A stretch of 64,000 bases of DNA from DASYTH01 sp036002505 (lineage in GTDB: Bacteria; Actinomycetota; Actinomycetes; Mycobacteriales; Pseudonocardiaceae): NCBI RefSeq assembly GCF_036002505.1, contig NZ_DASYTH010000406.1, positions 61,546 through 125,545 of the forward strand, in the 5' to 3' direction. Numbering within the stretch: the stretch's first letter is position 1; each line of letters begins with the position of its first letter. Under the pieces are notes generated by a model. That model saw nothing but the letters and a program-made list of their open reading frames with translations. It had not been told where the DNA came from and ran no database searches. Shown here one piece after another: positions 23,739-32,637 of the stretch. The position numbers and the translations under genes were made by a program.

Positions 23739-24479
23739 GTGACCTGCGCAAACGATCATGTTAGATGGATGCCGGCGGCCGAGCCGCGCACCGGGTACGG
23801 GCTGGTGCTGGTCCGGCATGGACGATTCCGCCGGCTGGCGCGCGGGGTCGCCGTCGACGCCGATCCGGCCGTGGGCTACCTGATGGCGCCGGACGAGGAC
23901 GAGCGGTTCGCGCACCCGGCCGGCGGGGACGTGTGCACCTGGGTGGGCGTCGCGCCCGACGTGTGGCACGTCATGGCGGGCGACTCGCGCGCCGGGCCGG
24001 CGGTGTACGTGGACGCCCGGCTCGACCTCACGCACCGCCGCCTGCTGGCCGCGGCGGCGGCCGGCGACATCGGGTACGGCGTCGCCGAGGAGTTGCTCGG
24101 CGCGCTGGCCCAGGCCCTGCGCAGGGCGCCGCCGGGTGGTGCCGCCCGGGACCGGGCCCTGGTGGCCGCCGCGCGGGAGGCCCTCGCCGCCGATCATCCG
24201 GCCGCGGCCGGGTTGCTGCCGCTGGCCGCGCTGCTCGGCGTCTCGCCGTACCGGCTCAGCCGGGCGTTCCCGCGCGAGACCGGCGTGCCGTTGACCCGCT
24301 ACCGCAACCGGATCCGGGTCGGCCGGGCTCTCGACCGGCTGGCCGCCGGGGAGCGGAACCTGGCGGTCCTGGCCGCGGACCTGGGTTTCGCCGACCAGGC
24401 ACACCTGTGCCGGACCATGCGCGCGCACCTCGGGCACCCGCCGTCCGAGGTGCGCCGGCTGCTGGAACCGGCAGGATAG
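23739..24479 (+). CDS. AraC-family transcriptional regulator
   Basis: The 246-residue protein has an AraC ligand-binding N-terminal half with HPAGGDVCTWVGVAPDVWHV and a C-terminal double helix-turn-helix: LPLAALLGVSPYRLSRAFPR, then ETGVPLTRYRNRIRVGRALD and LAVLAADLGFADQAHLCRTM. It starts at GTG 23739. The next gene, a 2OG-dependent oxygenase, follows by 6 bases, so the regulator and oxygenase form an operon and the oxygenase is probably the target or partner function. Confidence 0.88.
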   Translation: MTCANDHVRWMPAAEPRTGYGLVLVRHGRFRRLARGVAVDADPAVGYLMAPDEDERFAHPAGGDVCTWVGVAPDVWHVMAGDSRAGPAVYVDARLDLTHRRLLAAAAAGDIGYGVAEELLGALAQALRRAPPGGAARDRALVAAAREALAADHPAAAGLLPLAALLGVSPYRLSRAFPRETGVPLTRYRNRIRVGRALDRLAAGERNLAVLAADLGFADQAHLCRTMRAHLGHPPSEVRRLLEPAG

Positions 24480-24485
24480 GAGCTT

Positions 24486-25448
24486 GTGCGGCTACCCATC
24501 ATCGACGTGAGCCCGTTCGCCGGCGCCGGGTCCGAGGCCGAGCGGGACCGCGTCGCCGCGACCGTCGACGCCACCTGCCGGGAGACCGGCTTCTTCCTGA
24601 TCACCGGGCACGGCGTCGAGGACGGCGTCAGGGCCGCGATGCTGGACGCGGCGCGGGAGTTCTTCGCCCTGCCACTGCCCCGAAAGCAGGCCATCGCCAT
24701 TGAGAAGTCGGCGCACCACCGGGGTTATGTCGGCATCGCGGCGGAGACTTTGGACACTGTCGGCGATCTGAAGGAGACACTGGACACCGGCGGTGAGCAT
24801 GGTCCGGACCACCCCGAGGTGCGCGCCGGGGTACCGCTCTTCGGCCCGAACCAGTTGCCCGACCTGCCCGGCTTCCATGAGGTCTGGACCACCTACCGGA
24901 GCCAGGCGATCGAGGCGGCCGAACGGGTGCAGCGGGCGATGGCCCGCGCGCTCGGCCTCTCCGACGAGCACATCACCACGCTGCCCGGCGGTGAGACCAT
25001 GTACCACCTCCGGCTGATCCACTACCCGCCGCAGCGCTCGCACACCCCGGCGCCGGGCCAACTCGGCTGCGGCGCGCACACCGACTACGGCACCGTCACG
25101 GTGCTCGCCGATGACGGCATCGGCGGGCTACAGGTCATGCACCGCAACGGAACCTGGATCGACGTGCGGGTGCCCGGCGACGCGCTGGTGGTGAACATCG
25201 GCGACCTGATGGCGATCTGGACCAATGACCGGTGGATCTCCAACCCGCACCGGGTGGTCAATCCGCCGGACACCGATCGCTACTCCATGCCACTGTTCGT
25301 CACGCCGCCGTTCCACGCCACGATCAGCTGCCTACAGAGCTGCGTGGCCGACGGCGCGAAGTACCCGCCGCAGCAGGCCGGACCGTACCTGCTGTCCCGG
25401 TTCGACGCGACGCACAGCTACCGAAACCCCTTGCTGGACAACGGTTAG
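24486..25448 (+). CDS. 2-oxoglutarate/Fe(II)-dependent oxygenase (isopenicillin N synthase family)
   Basis: The 320-residue protein starts at GTG 24486 after AGGAG. It has the N-terminal non-haem dioxygenase domain (LPIIDVSPF, TGFFLITGHGV, REFFALP) and the double-stranded beta-helix core with the iron facial triad HTDYGTVT and SNPHRVVNP, plus RYSMPLFV supplying the Arg/Ser for 2OG binding. The family hydroxylates or desaturates small molecules; the substrate is unknown. The gene ends at the border of dispersed repeat copy 3. Confidence 0.87.
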   Translation: MRLPIIDVSPFAGAGSEAERDRVAATVDATCRETGFFLITGHGVEDGVRAAMLDAAREFFALPLPRKQAIAIEKSAHHRGYVGIAAETLDTVGDLKETLDTGGEHGPDHPEVRAGVPLFGPNQLPDLPGFHEVWTTYRSQAIEAAERVQRAMARALGLSDEHITTLPGGETMYHLRLIHYPPQRSHTPAPGQLGCGAHTDYGTVTVLADDGIGGLQVMHRNGTWIDVRVPGDALVVNIGDLMAIWTNDRWISNPHRVVNPPDTDRYSMPLFVTPPFHATISCLQSCVADGAKYPPQQAGPYLLSRFDATHSYRNPLLDNG

Positions 25449-25568
25449 AAAGCCTCCGCCCAACCAACCGCACCTCAGGGGAACGTGACGCAACCCAGCC
25501 ACAATCAACCTGACAACCGCAGCGTTCGCTGGAACGCAACGACAGCAGTTAATTCCGGAGAGGCGGTT
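25449..25568 (-). repeat. Dispersed ~120-bp element, copy 3 (inverted)
   Basis: Read on the minus strand it gives CCGCC, CTCCGGAATTAACTG, the hairpin GCGTTC-CAGC-GAACGC, GATTGTGGCTGGG, TTCCCCTGAGGT and GGTTGG in the same order as copies 1 and 2. It fills the space between the convergent oxygenase and LuxR genes. The LuxR stop codon and its last residues lie inside the element, so it has joined that reading frame. Confidence 0.8.
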
Positions 25569-26844
25569 CAGCGGGAGTGCGGGCGGCGGGGATGAGGTCG
25601 AGCAGGCCCAAAGCGTGTGCGGCGGCCAGCGCTCCCGGACGGTTGCGCGCGCCAAGTTTGCGGAACAGGCGGGCCTGGGTGTTCTCGACGGTTTTCTCCG
25701 CGATGCCGAGCGCGCGGGCGGTGAGCCGGACGGTGTGACCGTTCGCGATGGAGCGGAGGATGTCGCACTCGCGGGAGGTCAGCTCCGGCAGGCCGGGAGC
25801 GGAGCCCCCGGAGGGGCCGCGCACGGCATCGAGCAGGGCACCGGCGGCGCTCTCCTCGATAGCAAGGTAGCCGTGCGTGGCCAGGGTCAGGGCGGGCACC
25901 AGGTCGGTGGCGACCCGGTCGGCGGTGACGACGGTCAGTGCGCCGCGGAGCAGGGCGCCGAGCACCTCGGCGCGCGGTGGCGGGGTACTGCGGACGAGCG
26001 CGACCGGAAGGCCGGCGTCCCATCCGGTGGGCCAGTCCGTGGGGGCAGGGTCGACGAGGACCACGAACACCGACTCGGAGGCCTCGCCCTCCTCGGGTCT
26101 CGGTCTGTTGGCGTCCACGTCCGTGGCCACCGAGATGCCGGCGGCCAGCAGGGTGGCGGCCACCCGGTCGCGGGTCGGGCCGGACTCGCCGCGCAGCACC
26201 GCGACCACGGTGTCCACCGGTCTGCCGTTGGTCGCCGGGCGCGCCGGCGGTCTGGTGACGATGCCGAGCGCGGTCGCCCGGGCCACCACCTGGCACTGGC
26301 TGGCGACCTCGAGCTTGCGGTAGATCCGCCGCTTGGCGTTGGCGACCGCGGAGGTGCTGATGTCCAGCAGCTGGGCGATTCGGTTGGCCGTGTGCCCGGC
26401 GCTGAGCAGAGAGATGATCTTCCCCTCCTGCTCGGTCAGCCCGTCCTCCAGGCCGGCCGAGCGGACCGGGTGGTTCCGGTACGTCGCAACGTAACGTTGC
26501 AACACGACCAGCAACGCATCGAGCCCGTGCGAGCACGGCAGCAGCGTGTCGACGCCGAGTTGCCAGAGCGCGCCGAGCTCGGCCGAGGACAGTCGCTCGT
26601 AGACGACCACCAGCCGGGCCAGGTCGACGCAGTCCTTGAGCCGCTTCAACACCTGCGGGTCCGTGCCGATGCCGCCCCCCACGTCCACCAGCACCACGTC
26701 CGGGTGTTGCAGCTCGCACAGCATGGGCAGGTCGTCGAGATCAGCGACACTGCCGACCACCGCGTACTCGGGCCTCGCCTCGAGGCACCCTGCCAGCGCG
26801 TCTCTGAACAGACGGCGAGGAGAGCGCAGCGCTACACGGATCAT
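25549..26844 (-). CDS. LuxR-type regulator with two receiver-like/HTH modules
   Basis: The 431-residue protein contains the same layout twice. First comes a receiver-like domain (VALRSPRRLFRDALAGCLEA, VVLVDVGGG), then a LuxR helix-turn-helix (LTEQEGKIISLLSAGHTANR, ISTSAVANAKRRIYRKL). A second receiver-like domain follows (VVAVLRGESGPTRDRVAATL, FVVLVDPAP), then a second helix-turn-helix (LTSRECDILRSIANGHTVRL, AEKTVENTQARLFRKLG). The receiver halves lack the normal acidic pocket and switch residues, so phosphorylation is doubtful. ATG 26844 and GTG 26850 are both possible starts. The final PPLRN and stop lie in dispersed repeat copy 3. Confidence 0.83.
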   Translation of the reverse strand: MIRVALRSPRRLFRDALAGCLEARPEYAVVGSVADLDDLPMLCELQHPDVVLVDVGGGIGTDPQVLKRLKDCVDLARLVVVYERLSSAELGALWQLGVDTLLPCSHGLDALLVVLQRYVATYRNHPVRSAGLEDGLTEQEGKIISLLSAGHTANRIAQLLDISTSAVANAKRRIYRKLEVASQCQVVARATALGIVTRPPARPATNGRPVDTVVAVLRGESGPTRDRVAATLLAAGISVATDVDANRPRPEEGEASESVFVVLVDPAPTDWPTGWDAGLPVALVRSTPPPRAEVLGALLRGALTVVTADRVATDLVPALTLATHGYLAIEESAAGALLDAVRGPSGGSAPGLPELTSRECDILRSIANGHTVRLTARALGIAEKTVENTQARLFRKLGARNRPGALAAAHALGLLDLIPAARTPAEPPLRN

Positions 26845-26978
26845 GTACACCTACCCCTTTTGCGCCTGGCACTCCTCCCCATGACTCACTCATTGTGGTA
26901 CTGCGACCACATGTTGCAACAGGCCCTAGGGGGTTTAGTTTGGGCAACTCCAATTATTGCCATTACCAGTGCTTGAGC

Positions 26979-27015
26979 TGAACCGGTCCCGTGCGATGTG
27001 CACGGGACCGGTTCA
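26979..27015 (-). terminator. Strong hairpin after the haem peroxidase gene
   Basis: TGAACCGGTCCCGTGC (26979-26994) and its exact complement (27000-27015) form a 16-bp stem with a 5-base loop, 9 bases beyond the stop codon of the minus-strand peroxidase gene. The remaining DNA up to the LuxR start (26845-26978) is AT-rich around 26930-26970 and probably holds the LuxR promoter. Confidence 0.75.
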
Positions 27016-27023
27016 GGGATTAC

Positions 27024-29294
27024 TTAACTCTGGACGACCGTACAGGCCGTGGTGTTCAGGCTGATCGCCGTCGGTCTGGCGTTGGTCACCCCGTTCCAGG
27101 TGGCCGTGAACCCGACATCCTGGACGGTCTGACCCGGGTTGATCTGGTTGTTCCAGGACGCGTTCTGCGCAGGCACCCTGTTGATGTCCTGCGTCACCAC
27201 CCCGTTCCAGAGCAACGAGACCTGCTGGCCGTTGGCGAACACGAACCGCTCGGTCCAGTTGGTGATCGGCGTCGATCCGGTGTTGGTGATGTTCTGGCTG
27301 ACCTGGAACCCGTTGGTGCTCCCGGTCCACTGGTTGGTGATGTGGTACTCGACCCGGCAGCTGGTCGGCGGGTTGTCGCCGTGCGTGAAGAACACGTTGC
27401 CCGGCAGCTCCGCCCGGTCGATGCCGGCGTTGCGCGAGATGATGTCGCCGAGGTTGCTGCGGAAATCGATCCCGTAGGTGTTGCGGATGAACGTCAGGCC
27501 CTGGTCGTTGCCGAAGAAGAACCGGTCACCGTCCCGGAGCCGGGTGAACTCCCGGGTCCACATTGCACGCTGCAACGCGCCGAACTCCGATCCGGCCACG
27601 TGCTGCTCGGACACCATGCCGATGAACGGGTCCACATTGTTCACGTTGCCGTAGATCGCGGCCAGCTTCGCGGCCAGCGGGGCCCGCCGGGTGGCCTTGT
27701 CGATCGTGGTGTCGGCCCGCACCGGGTCCGCCACCGGGTCGACAACCTGGTTGAACGGGTCGCGCAGCTGCGTGAACTCGAGGCTCGCCGGGGTGTCGAT
27801 GCCGGTGCCAGGCGGGAACGTCTGGCTGGCCTCGCCGGTGATCTGGGTGAACGAGGTCACCGCCGGCAGCCCGTAGGCCACCCGTAGCTGGTTGTAGCTC
27901 GGCATGCCGTGATCACGGGCCCGCTCGATGTCGATCGCACCGAGGTCGGTCACGCCGTTGAAGCAGTCCGGCAGCTCCGGCCCGTCGAGGCAGTCCGGGT
28001 TGCTGGAGTTCGGCACCTTGAACAGCACGCTGCGCAGCTGGTTGTCGATCATTTCGTCGTTCTTGTACTGCGCCTCGGCGCCGATGGCCTCCAGCAGCGG
28101 TCCAAGCTGCAACCGCGGGACCAAGTCGGGGTTGAAGAAGCCGCGGTTCAGCGGAATCACGACGGCGACCTCGTCGCCTTCTTCGACCTCGAGGCCCTGG
28201 GCCCGGAAGAAGTCGAGGTCCGCCGCGCTGTAGGTGCCGGCCTCGGCCTCGATCTCCATCTCACCGTGGATCTGGCTGTGCGCCCGGTATCCGACGGTGG
28301 CGAACTCGTTGGACAGTGTGGCGTCGATGTTGTTCTTGTACCCGGTGTAGGCGGGCAGCGTGACGCCCATCGCCGGGAGCCACTCGTTGTAGGTGACGAA
28401 CTGCTGCTCGGCGACCACGACCCGGCGCGCGATCTGGAACTTGTCCTCCTGGCTGAGCGAGGCGGGCAGGGCGTTCACGATCCGGTTGTGCTCGCGGGCG
28501 AACAGGGTGTGCGTCGCGGTAAGGAACAGGTTCTCGTTGGCCCGCACGTCGCCGGCGACCATGGCGCTGTTCGGGTTGGCCAGCAGGATGCCGTCGACGT
28601 CCATGGCCGGCGCGGTGTTCGCGTTGCCACGGGCGGTCTTCCTGGGCAGGAAGCCGTTCTGCAGCATCAGCGTGGCGGCGTTGTTGGCCGGGTTGCCGTC
28701 GACCGTGCCGTCCCGCAGCCAGTCCAGCCGGGTGGCCGAGGCACCGTAGACCGTTTCCGCGTCGATGTACGAGCTTTCGGTGTTGACCTGCTGGCGTGGG
28801 TTGTTCACGCCGGTCCCGGGTGCGGCGGCCGAACGCTGCATCGCGATCGTGCCGAGGTTGTTGGTGAACTGCTCATCCGGGTCGGCCGCGTTGAACGCGA
28901 TGTTCTCGTTCTCGGTGCCGGACTGGCGCAGGCCGAAGGTGTGGTCTAGGAACTGGCCCCAGGCCCAACCCCAGGCGTCCAACTGCCGCTCGGAGAAGAT
29001 GTTCTGGGCGATGTCGCTGTGGACCCGGTTGCTGACCATCCGGGCGTTCGGCCCGGTGACCGGCTGGCTGCGGCCGTCGGCGTAGCGCGCGGCGGCGACC
29101 CGGGAGTAGGGCTGGCCGGCCCGGCCCCAGTTGGGGTTGGCCGCGTTGTTTCCGGCGCCGTCGAGGTTTGCCACTTCAAAGGGCACGGCCGCCGTCGCGG
29201 AGCCCGACATGATCAGTACCTGCGCCACGGCGAGGATCACCGCGGCGGTCATGATCAGTAACGGATTCCGTGAAGTTCTCAATCTAAGCTTCAC
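27024..29294 (-). CDS. Secreted animal-type haem peroxidase with C-terminal CBM2
   Basis: GTG 29294, after GGAGAGG, gives 756 residues. A signal peptide (LLIMTAAVILAVAQVLIMSG, then SATAA) is followed by a peroxidasin-like domain. WAWGQFLDHTFGL holds the distal His and Asp. HTLFAREHNRI, VGYRAHSQIHGEM and DIERARDHGMPSYNQLR are the other family landmarks. The last 100 residues (CRVEYHITNQWTGSTNGFQV, NWTERFVFANGQQV, LWNGVVTQ) are a family 2 carbohydrate-binding module with paired Cys. The fusion suggests a peroxidase targeted to cellulose or chitin. It diverges from a GH92 gene. Confidence 0.88.
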   Translation of the reverse strand: MKLRLRTSRNPLLIMTAAVILAVAQVLIMSGSATAAVPFEVANLDGAGNNAANPNWGRAGQPYSRVAAARYADGRSQPVTGPNARMVSNRVHSDIAQNIFSERQLDAWGWAWGQFLDHTFGLRQSGTENENIAFNAADPDEQFTNNLGTIAMQRSAAAPGTGVNNPRQQVNTESSYIDAETVYGASATRLDWLRDGTVDGNPANNAATLMLQNGFLPRKTARGNANTAPAMDVDGILLANPNSAMVAGDVRANENLFLTATHTLFAREHNRIVNALPASLSQEDKFQIARRVVVAEQQFVTYNEWLPAMGVTLPAYTGYKNNIDATLSNEFATVGYRAHSQIHGEMEIEAEAGTYSAADLDFFRAQGLEVEEGDEVAVVIPLNRGFFNPDLVPRLQLGPLLEAIGAEAQYKNDEMIDNQLRSVLFKVPNSSNPDCLDGPELPDCFNGVTDLGAIDIERARDHGMPSYNQLRVAYGLPAVTSFTQITGEASQTFPPGTGIDTPASLEFTQLRDPFNQVVDPVADPVRADTTIDKATRRAPLAAKLAAIYGNVNNVDPFIGMVSEQHVAGSEFGALQRAMWTREFTRLRDGDRFFFGNDQGLTFIRNTYGIDFRSNLGDIISRNAGIDRAELPGNVFFTHGDNPPTSCRVEYHITNQWTGSTNGFQVSQNITNTGSTPITNWTERFVFANGQQVSLLWNGVVTQDINRVPAQNASWNNQINPGQTVQDVGFTATWNGVTNARPTAISLNTTACTVVQS

Positions 29295-29648
29295 GTCATT
29301 CCTCTCCATCAGCATTAGCCGCCGCACCACCGGGGGTCAGGGGAACCGGTGGGTCGGCGACGCACGGGAACTGTTTATGCAAAGAAGCAGGAATCCGGCA
29401 GGGATTTACGAAGCTCGCCGAAATACTTTGGCCAACCGCGCTCCGAATCGCTCGATTGCCCAAACCGGCAGGTGGGCCGGCACTGGTCAAACGACATTGT
29501 TGAGGCGGGCCCCGCCACGGGACATTTTCGGCACCTGCGGCAATCCTGGACCGCGTCCAAACAACGGTCAATACCGGCATCCCACCCGTTTCCCTTGGGG
29601 GTGTCACCTGGAGAAACAGGCGGCTACCCGGCGCACCGACCGGTCGGT

Positions 29649-29662
29649 TGACAACGCTGTCT
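29649..29662. promoter_or_regulatory. LacI-type operator, distal copy
   Basis: TGACAACGCTGTCT differs at two positions from the perfect palindrome 110 bases downstream. Two spaced operators upstream of one sugar-enzyme gene fit repression by DNA looping or cooperative binding. Confidence 0.5.
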
Positions 29663-29758
29663 CACCTGCTGACAAAACCGGCCGAACCGCTGGTCCAACC
29701 GGGCGAAGTCAGCGCTCCAGCCTTCCCGGCGGCCCGGCCCGCTGGGAGGATGCAACGC

Positions 29759-29772
29759 TGACAACGTTGTCA
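29759..29772. promoter_or_regulatory. LacI-type operator before the GH92 gene
   Basis: TGACAACGTTGTCA is a perfect 14-base palindrome with the central CG typical of LacI-family operators. It lies 24 bases before the GH92 start codon, where bound protein would block transcription or its elongation. No LacI-family gene is present in this window. Confidence 0.65.
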
Positions 29773-29795
29773 ACTCCTCCCTGCTGGAGTACGCC

Positions 29796-32552
29796 ATGCA
29801 CCGGTATCCGATATTCGCGGCGCTGCTGGCCGCCGGTACCGCCCTTGCCCTCGCCGTCGCCCCGGCCGCCGTCGCCCACGCGGGGCCCGTCGTCGGGGTC
29901 GTCATCGACGATCCGGCCCAGTACGTGAACCCGTTCGTCGGAACGAAACCTGGCGGCCCGGACTTCGGCCACGGCGGCGGCGCCGGCAACACCTTCCCCG
30001 GCGCGGACGCCCCGTTCGGCATGCTGCAGTGGAGCCCGGACACCGTGCTGCACCAGCACGGCGGCTACCACTACGACGACAACCGGATCAAGGGGTTCAG
30101 CCTCACCCACCTGTCCGGGCCGGGCTGCAGCGACTTCGGCAACGTGCCGTTCATGCCCGCGCTCGGTGGCAGCCCGGTCAGCTTCTCAACGTTCTCGCAC
30201 GCCAACGAGTCCGCCGCGCCCGGCTACTACTCGGTGACGTTCGACAACGGCGTGCGCACGGAACTGACCACCACCGCGCGCAGCGGACTGGCCCGGATCA
30301 CCTACCCCGCCGGGCAGCAGGCGTCCCTGTCGGTGGACGCGGCGAAGGCGTTCAACGCGGCCAGCGGCACGATCACCGTCGGCACCAGCACGTTGACCGG
30401 ATTCACCGACAGCGGCGGGTTCTGCGGCGCGGGGAACCGCTACCGGCTGCACTTCTCCATCGAGTTCGACCGGCCGTTCGTGTCCGCGGGCGTCGCCGGT
30501 CCGGACGGCAAGGTGGACAACTCGCGGCGCTCCATCGAGGGCAGCAGCAAGGGAACCGTGCCGGCGTCGCCGAAGACCGCGGCGTCGCAGTCGGGTGTGG
30601 ACACCCGGCTCGCCCCCGCACCCGAGGCGACCACGGGCGCGGTCGAGCCGCTGGCCGCGGCGGCGTTCGTCTCGTTCGACACCAGCGCGAGCCGGACGGT
30701 GACCGCCCGGGTCGGCATCTCGTTCGTCAGCGTCGACGGGGCGCGCGCCAACCTCAACGCGGAGCAGGGCGGCCGGTCCTTCGACGATGTCCGGACCGGC
30801 ACCCGGGCCGCGTGGAACGACCTGCTCAGCCGGATCGCGGTGACCGGCGGCACGACCACCCAGCGCCAGGTGCTGTACACCAACCTCTACCACTCCCTGT
30901 TGCACCCCAACGTGTTCAGCGACACGAACGGCCAGTACACGGGCTTCGACGCCCGGGTGCACAGCACGGTCGCCGGGCACACGCAGTACGCCGACTTCTC
31001 CGGCTGGGACGTGTACCGCTCGCAGGTACAACTCGTGGCACTGCTGGCACCGGCGCAGGCCTCCGACATCGCCCAGTCCGCGATCAACCAGGCCACCCAG
31101 GGCGGCTACCTGGACCGGTGGACCGTGGCCAACGGCGGCACCGGCGTGATGAACGGCGACCCGCTCTCGATCATCATCGCGAACATGTACGCCTTCGGGG
31201 CACGCGACTTCGACGCGGCGGCCGGGCTGCAGCGGATGCTCACCGGCAGCCACGACGGGCGCCAGCGGCCCGGTTTCCAGCAGTACGACACGATGGGCTA
31301 CGTCCCCACCGGCACCGGCGGGGTCTGGGGCTCCGCGGCCACCACGCTCGAGTACACCAGCGCGGACTTCGCCGTGTCCGCGTTCGCCGGCCGGCTCGGC
31401 GACACCGCGACCGCCGAGTCCTATCTGCGCCGCGCCCAGTACTGGCGCGACCTGTTCGAGTCGCGCAACAGGTACCTCCAGCCGCGCAACGCCGACACCA
31501 CGTTCCCCTCGTTCAGCCCGACCCAGCAGAACGAGTACGTCGAGGGCAACGCCGCCCAGTACACCTGGATGGTCCCGTACAACTACCGCGGCCTGTTCGA
31601 CGCGATGGGTGGCAACGCCGCCGTGCTCCCCCGGCTCGACGCGTTCTTCACCGAGCTCAACGCCGGACCCACCAAGGCGAACGCCTACCTCGGCAACGAG
31701 CCCAGCCTGGAGACCCCGTGGGCCTACGCCTACGCCGGCGCTCCCTACAAAACGGCCGACGTCGTCCGCCGCGCGCTGACCTCGATCTTCAAGGCGACCC
31801 CGGACGGCTACGTCGGCAACGACGACCTCGGCCAGATGTCCTCCTGGGCGGTCTGGGCCGCAATCGGCCTCTACCCGGAGGTGCCCGGCCGCTCCGAGCT
31901 CGTCCTGGCCAGCCCGCAGTTCCCCGGCATCACCATCCGCCGCGGCAACGGCGCGGTGATCGACATCAGCGCACCGAACGCGTCGGACACCGTGAAATAC
32001 GTGCAAAGTCTTACGGCGAACGGAGTTTCGTCGAATCGTCCCTGGCTGACCGAGTCTTTCGTGGCCACCGGCGGGACGCTGGCGTTCACCTTGTCGTCGA
32101 CGCCGAACACGTCGTGGGGCTCCGCCGCGGCCGACGCGCCACCCTCGTTCGAGGTGGGCCCGAACCCGGCGCGCACCGGTCCGATCACCGGGCTGGCGAG
32201 CAAGTGCGTCGACGTCAACCAGAGCAGCACCGCCAACGGCACCAAGATCCAGCTGTGGACCTGCAACGGAAGCAGCGCCCAGGTGTGGACCCTCGCCTCC
32301 GACGGCAGCGTCCGTGCCCTCGGCAAGTGCCTCGACATCGACCACAGTGGACGGTCCGACGGCACCAAGCTCCAGCTGTGGGACTGCAACAGCACGGGCG
32401 CCCAGCAGTGGTGGCCCCGCCCCGGCGGCGCGCTGGTCAACCCGCCCTCAGGCAAGTGCCTGGACGTGCCCAACAGCAACACCGCCGACGGCACCCAGCT
32501 CCAGATCTGGACCTGCAACTCCACCGGCGCCCAAACCTGGCGCCTGCCGTAG
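29796..32552 (+). CDS. Secreted GH92 alpha-mannosidase with C-terminal ricin-type lectin
   Basis: The 918-residue protein has a signal peptide (ALLAAGTALALAVAPAAVAH). The full GH92 domain shows GAGNTFPGADAPFGMLQWSP near residue 67, EYVEGNAAQYTWMVPYN carrying the likely acid Glu, and GNDDLGQMSSWAVWAAIGLY with the base Asp pair. The last 130 residues form a beta-trefoil of three QxW repeats (KCVDVNQSSTANGTKIQLW, KCLDIDHSG, KCLDVPNSN). GH92 enzymes are calcium-dependent exo-alpha-mannosidases acting on N-glycans or mannans. The lectin should tether it to glycans. LacI-type sites lie upstream. Confidence 0.92.
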   Translation: MHRYPIFAALLAAGTALALAVAPAAVAHAGPVVGVVIDDPAQYVNPFVGTKPGGPDFGHGGGAGNTFPGADAPFGMLQWSPDTVLHQHGGYHYDDNRIKGFSLTHLSGPGCSDFGNVPFMPALGGSPVSFSTFSHANESAAPGYYSVTFDNGVRTELTTTARSGLARITYPAGQQASLSVDAAKAFNAASGTITVGTSTLTGFTDSGGFCGAGNRYRLHFSIEFDRPFVSAGVAGPDGKVDNSRRSIEGSSKGTVPASPKTAASQSGVDTRLAPAPEATTGAVEPLAAAAFVSFDTSASRTVTARVGISFVSVDGARANLNAEQGGRSFDDVRTGTRAAWNDLLSRIAVTGGTTTQRQVLYTNLYHSLLHPNVFSDTNGQYTGFDARVHSTVAGHTQYADFSGWDVYRSQVQLVALLAPAQASDIAQSAINQATQGGYLDRWTVANGGTGVMNGDPLSIIIANMYAFGARDFDAAAGLQRMLTGSHDGRQRPGFQQYDTMGYVPTGTGGVWGSAATTLEYTSADFAVSAFAGRLGDTATAESYLRRAQYWRDLFESRNRYLQPRNADTTFPSFSPTQQNEYVEGNAAQYTWMVPYNYRGLFDAMGGNAAVLPRLDAFFTELNAGPTKANAYLGNEPSLETPWAYAYAGAPYKTADVVRRALTSIFKATPDGYVGNDDLGQMSSWAVWAAIGLYPEVPGRSELVLASPQFPGITIRRGNGAVIDISAPNASDTVKYVQSLTANGVSSNRPWLTESFVATGGTLAFTLSSTPNTSWGSAAADAPPSFEVGPNPARTGPITGLASKCVDVNQSSTANGTKIQLWTCNGSSAQVWTLASDGSVRALGKCLDIDHSGRSDGTKLQLWDCNSTGAQQWWPRPGGALVNPPSGKCLDVPNSNTADGTQLQIWTCNSTGAQTWRLP

Positions 32553-32563
32553 TTGATCGGCGC

Positions 32564-32619
32564 GGGGAAGCAACGTCACGTTCATGCGCTAGAGGGCAAG
32601 CAACGTCACGTTGCTTTCC
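32564..32619. repeat. AAGCAACGT-N-ACGTTGCTT palindrome element, copy 2
   Basis: A half-copy followed by a near-perfect palindrome (AAGCAACGT-C-ACGTTGCTT at 32598-32616) repeats the segment at 7112-7165 almost base for base, including the linking CTAGAGGG. It lies 12 bases after the GH92 stop and could terminate that transcript. Confidence 0.8.
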
Positions 32620-32637
32620 GGGCGGCCGGCTGCCGGC

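Larger units (their letters stand above)
29295..29795. other. Divergent intergenic region, haem peroxidase / GH92
   Basis: These 501 bases separate two divergent secreted-enzyme genes and hold no convincing coding frame. Two related sites lie on the GH92 side: TGACAACGCTGTCT (29649-29662) and the perfect palindrome TGACAACGTTGTCA (29759-29772), both LacI-family-like. GGAG 8 bases before the GH92 ATG is its ribosome site. Confidence 0.7.

Noticed and set aside
26486..26500. GCAACGTAACGTTGC palindrome within the LuxR gene
   Set aside because: It resembles the AAGCAACGT-N-ACGTTGCTT family but has a different centre, no AAG/CTT arms, and encodes conserved-looking protein. It is probably coincidence.
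30186..32345. A 719-codon minus-strand open frame opposite the GH92 gene
   Set aside because: It mirrors the third-codon GC bias of a well-supported glycoside hydrolase. Its protein is a low-complexity V/G/R/A mix with no domain.
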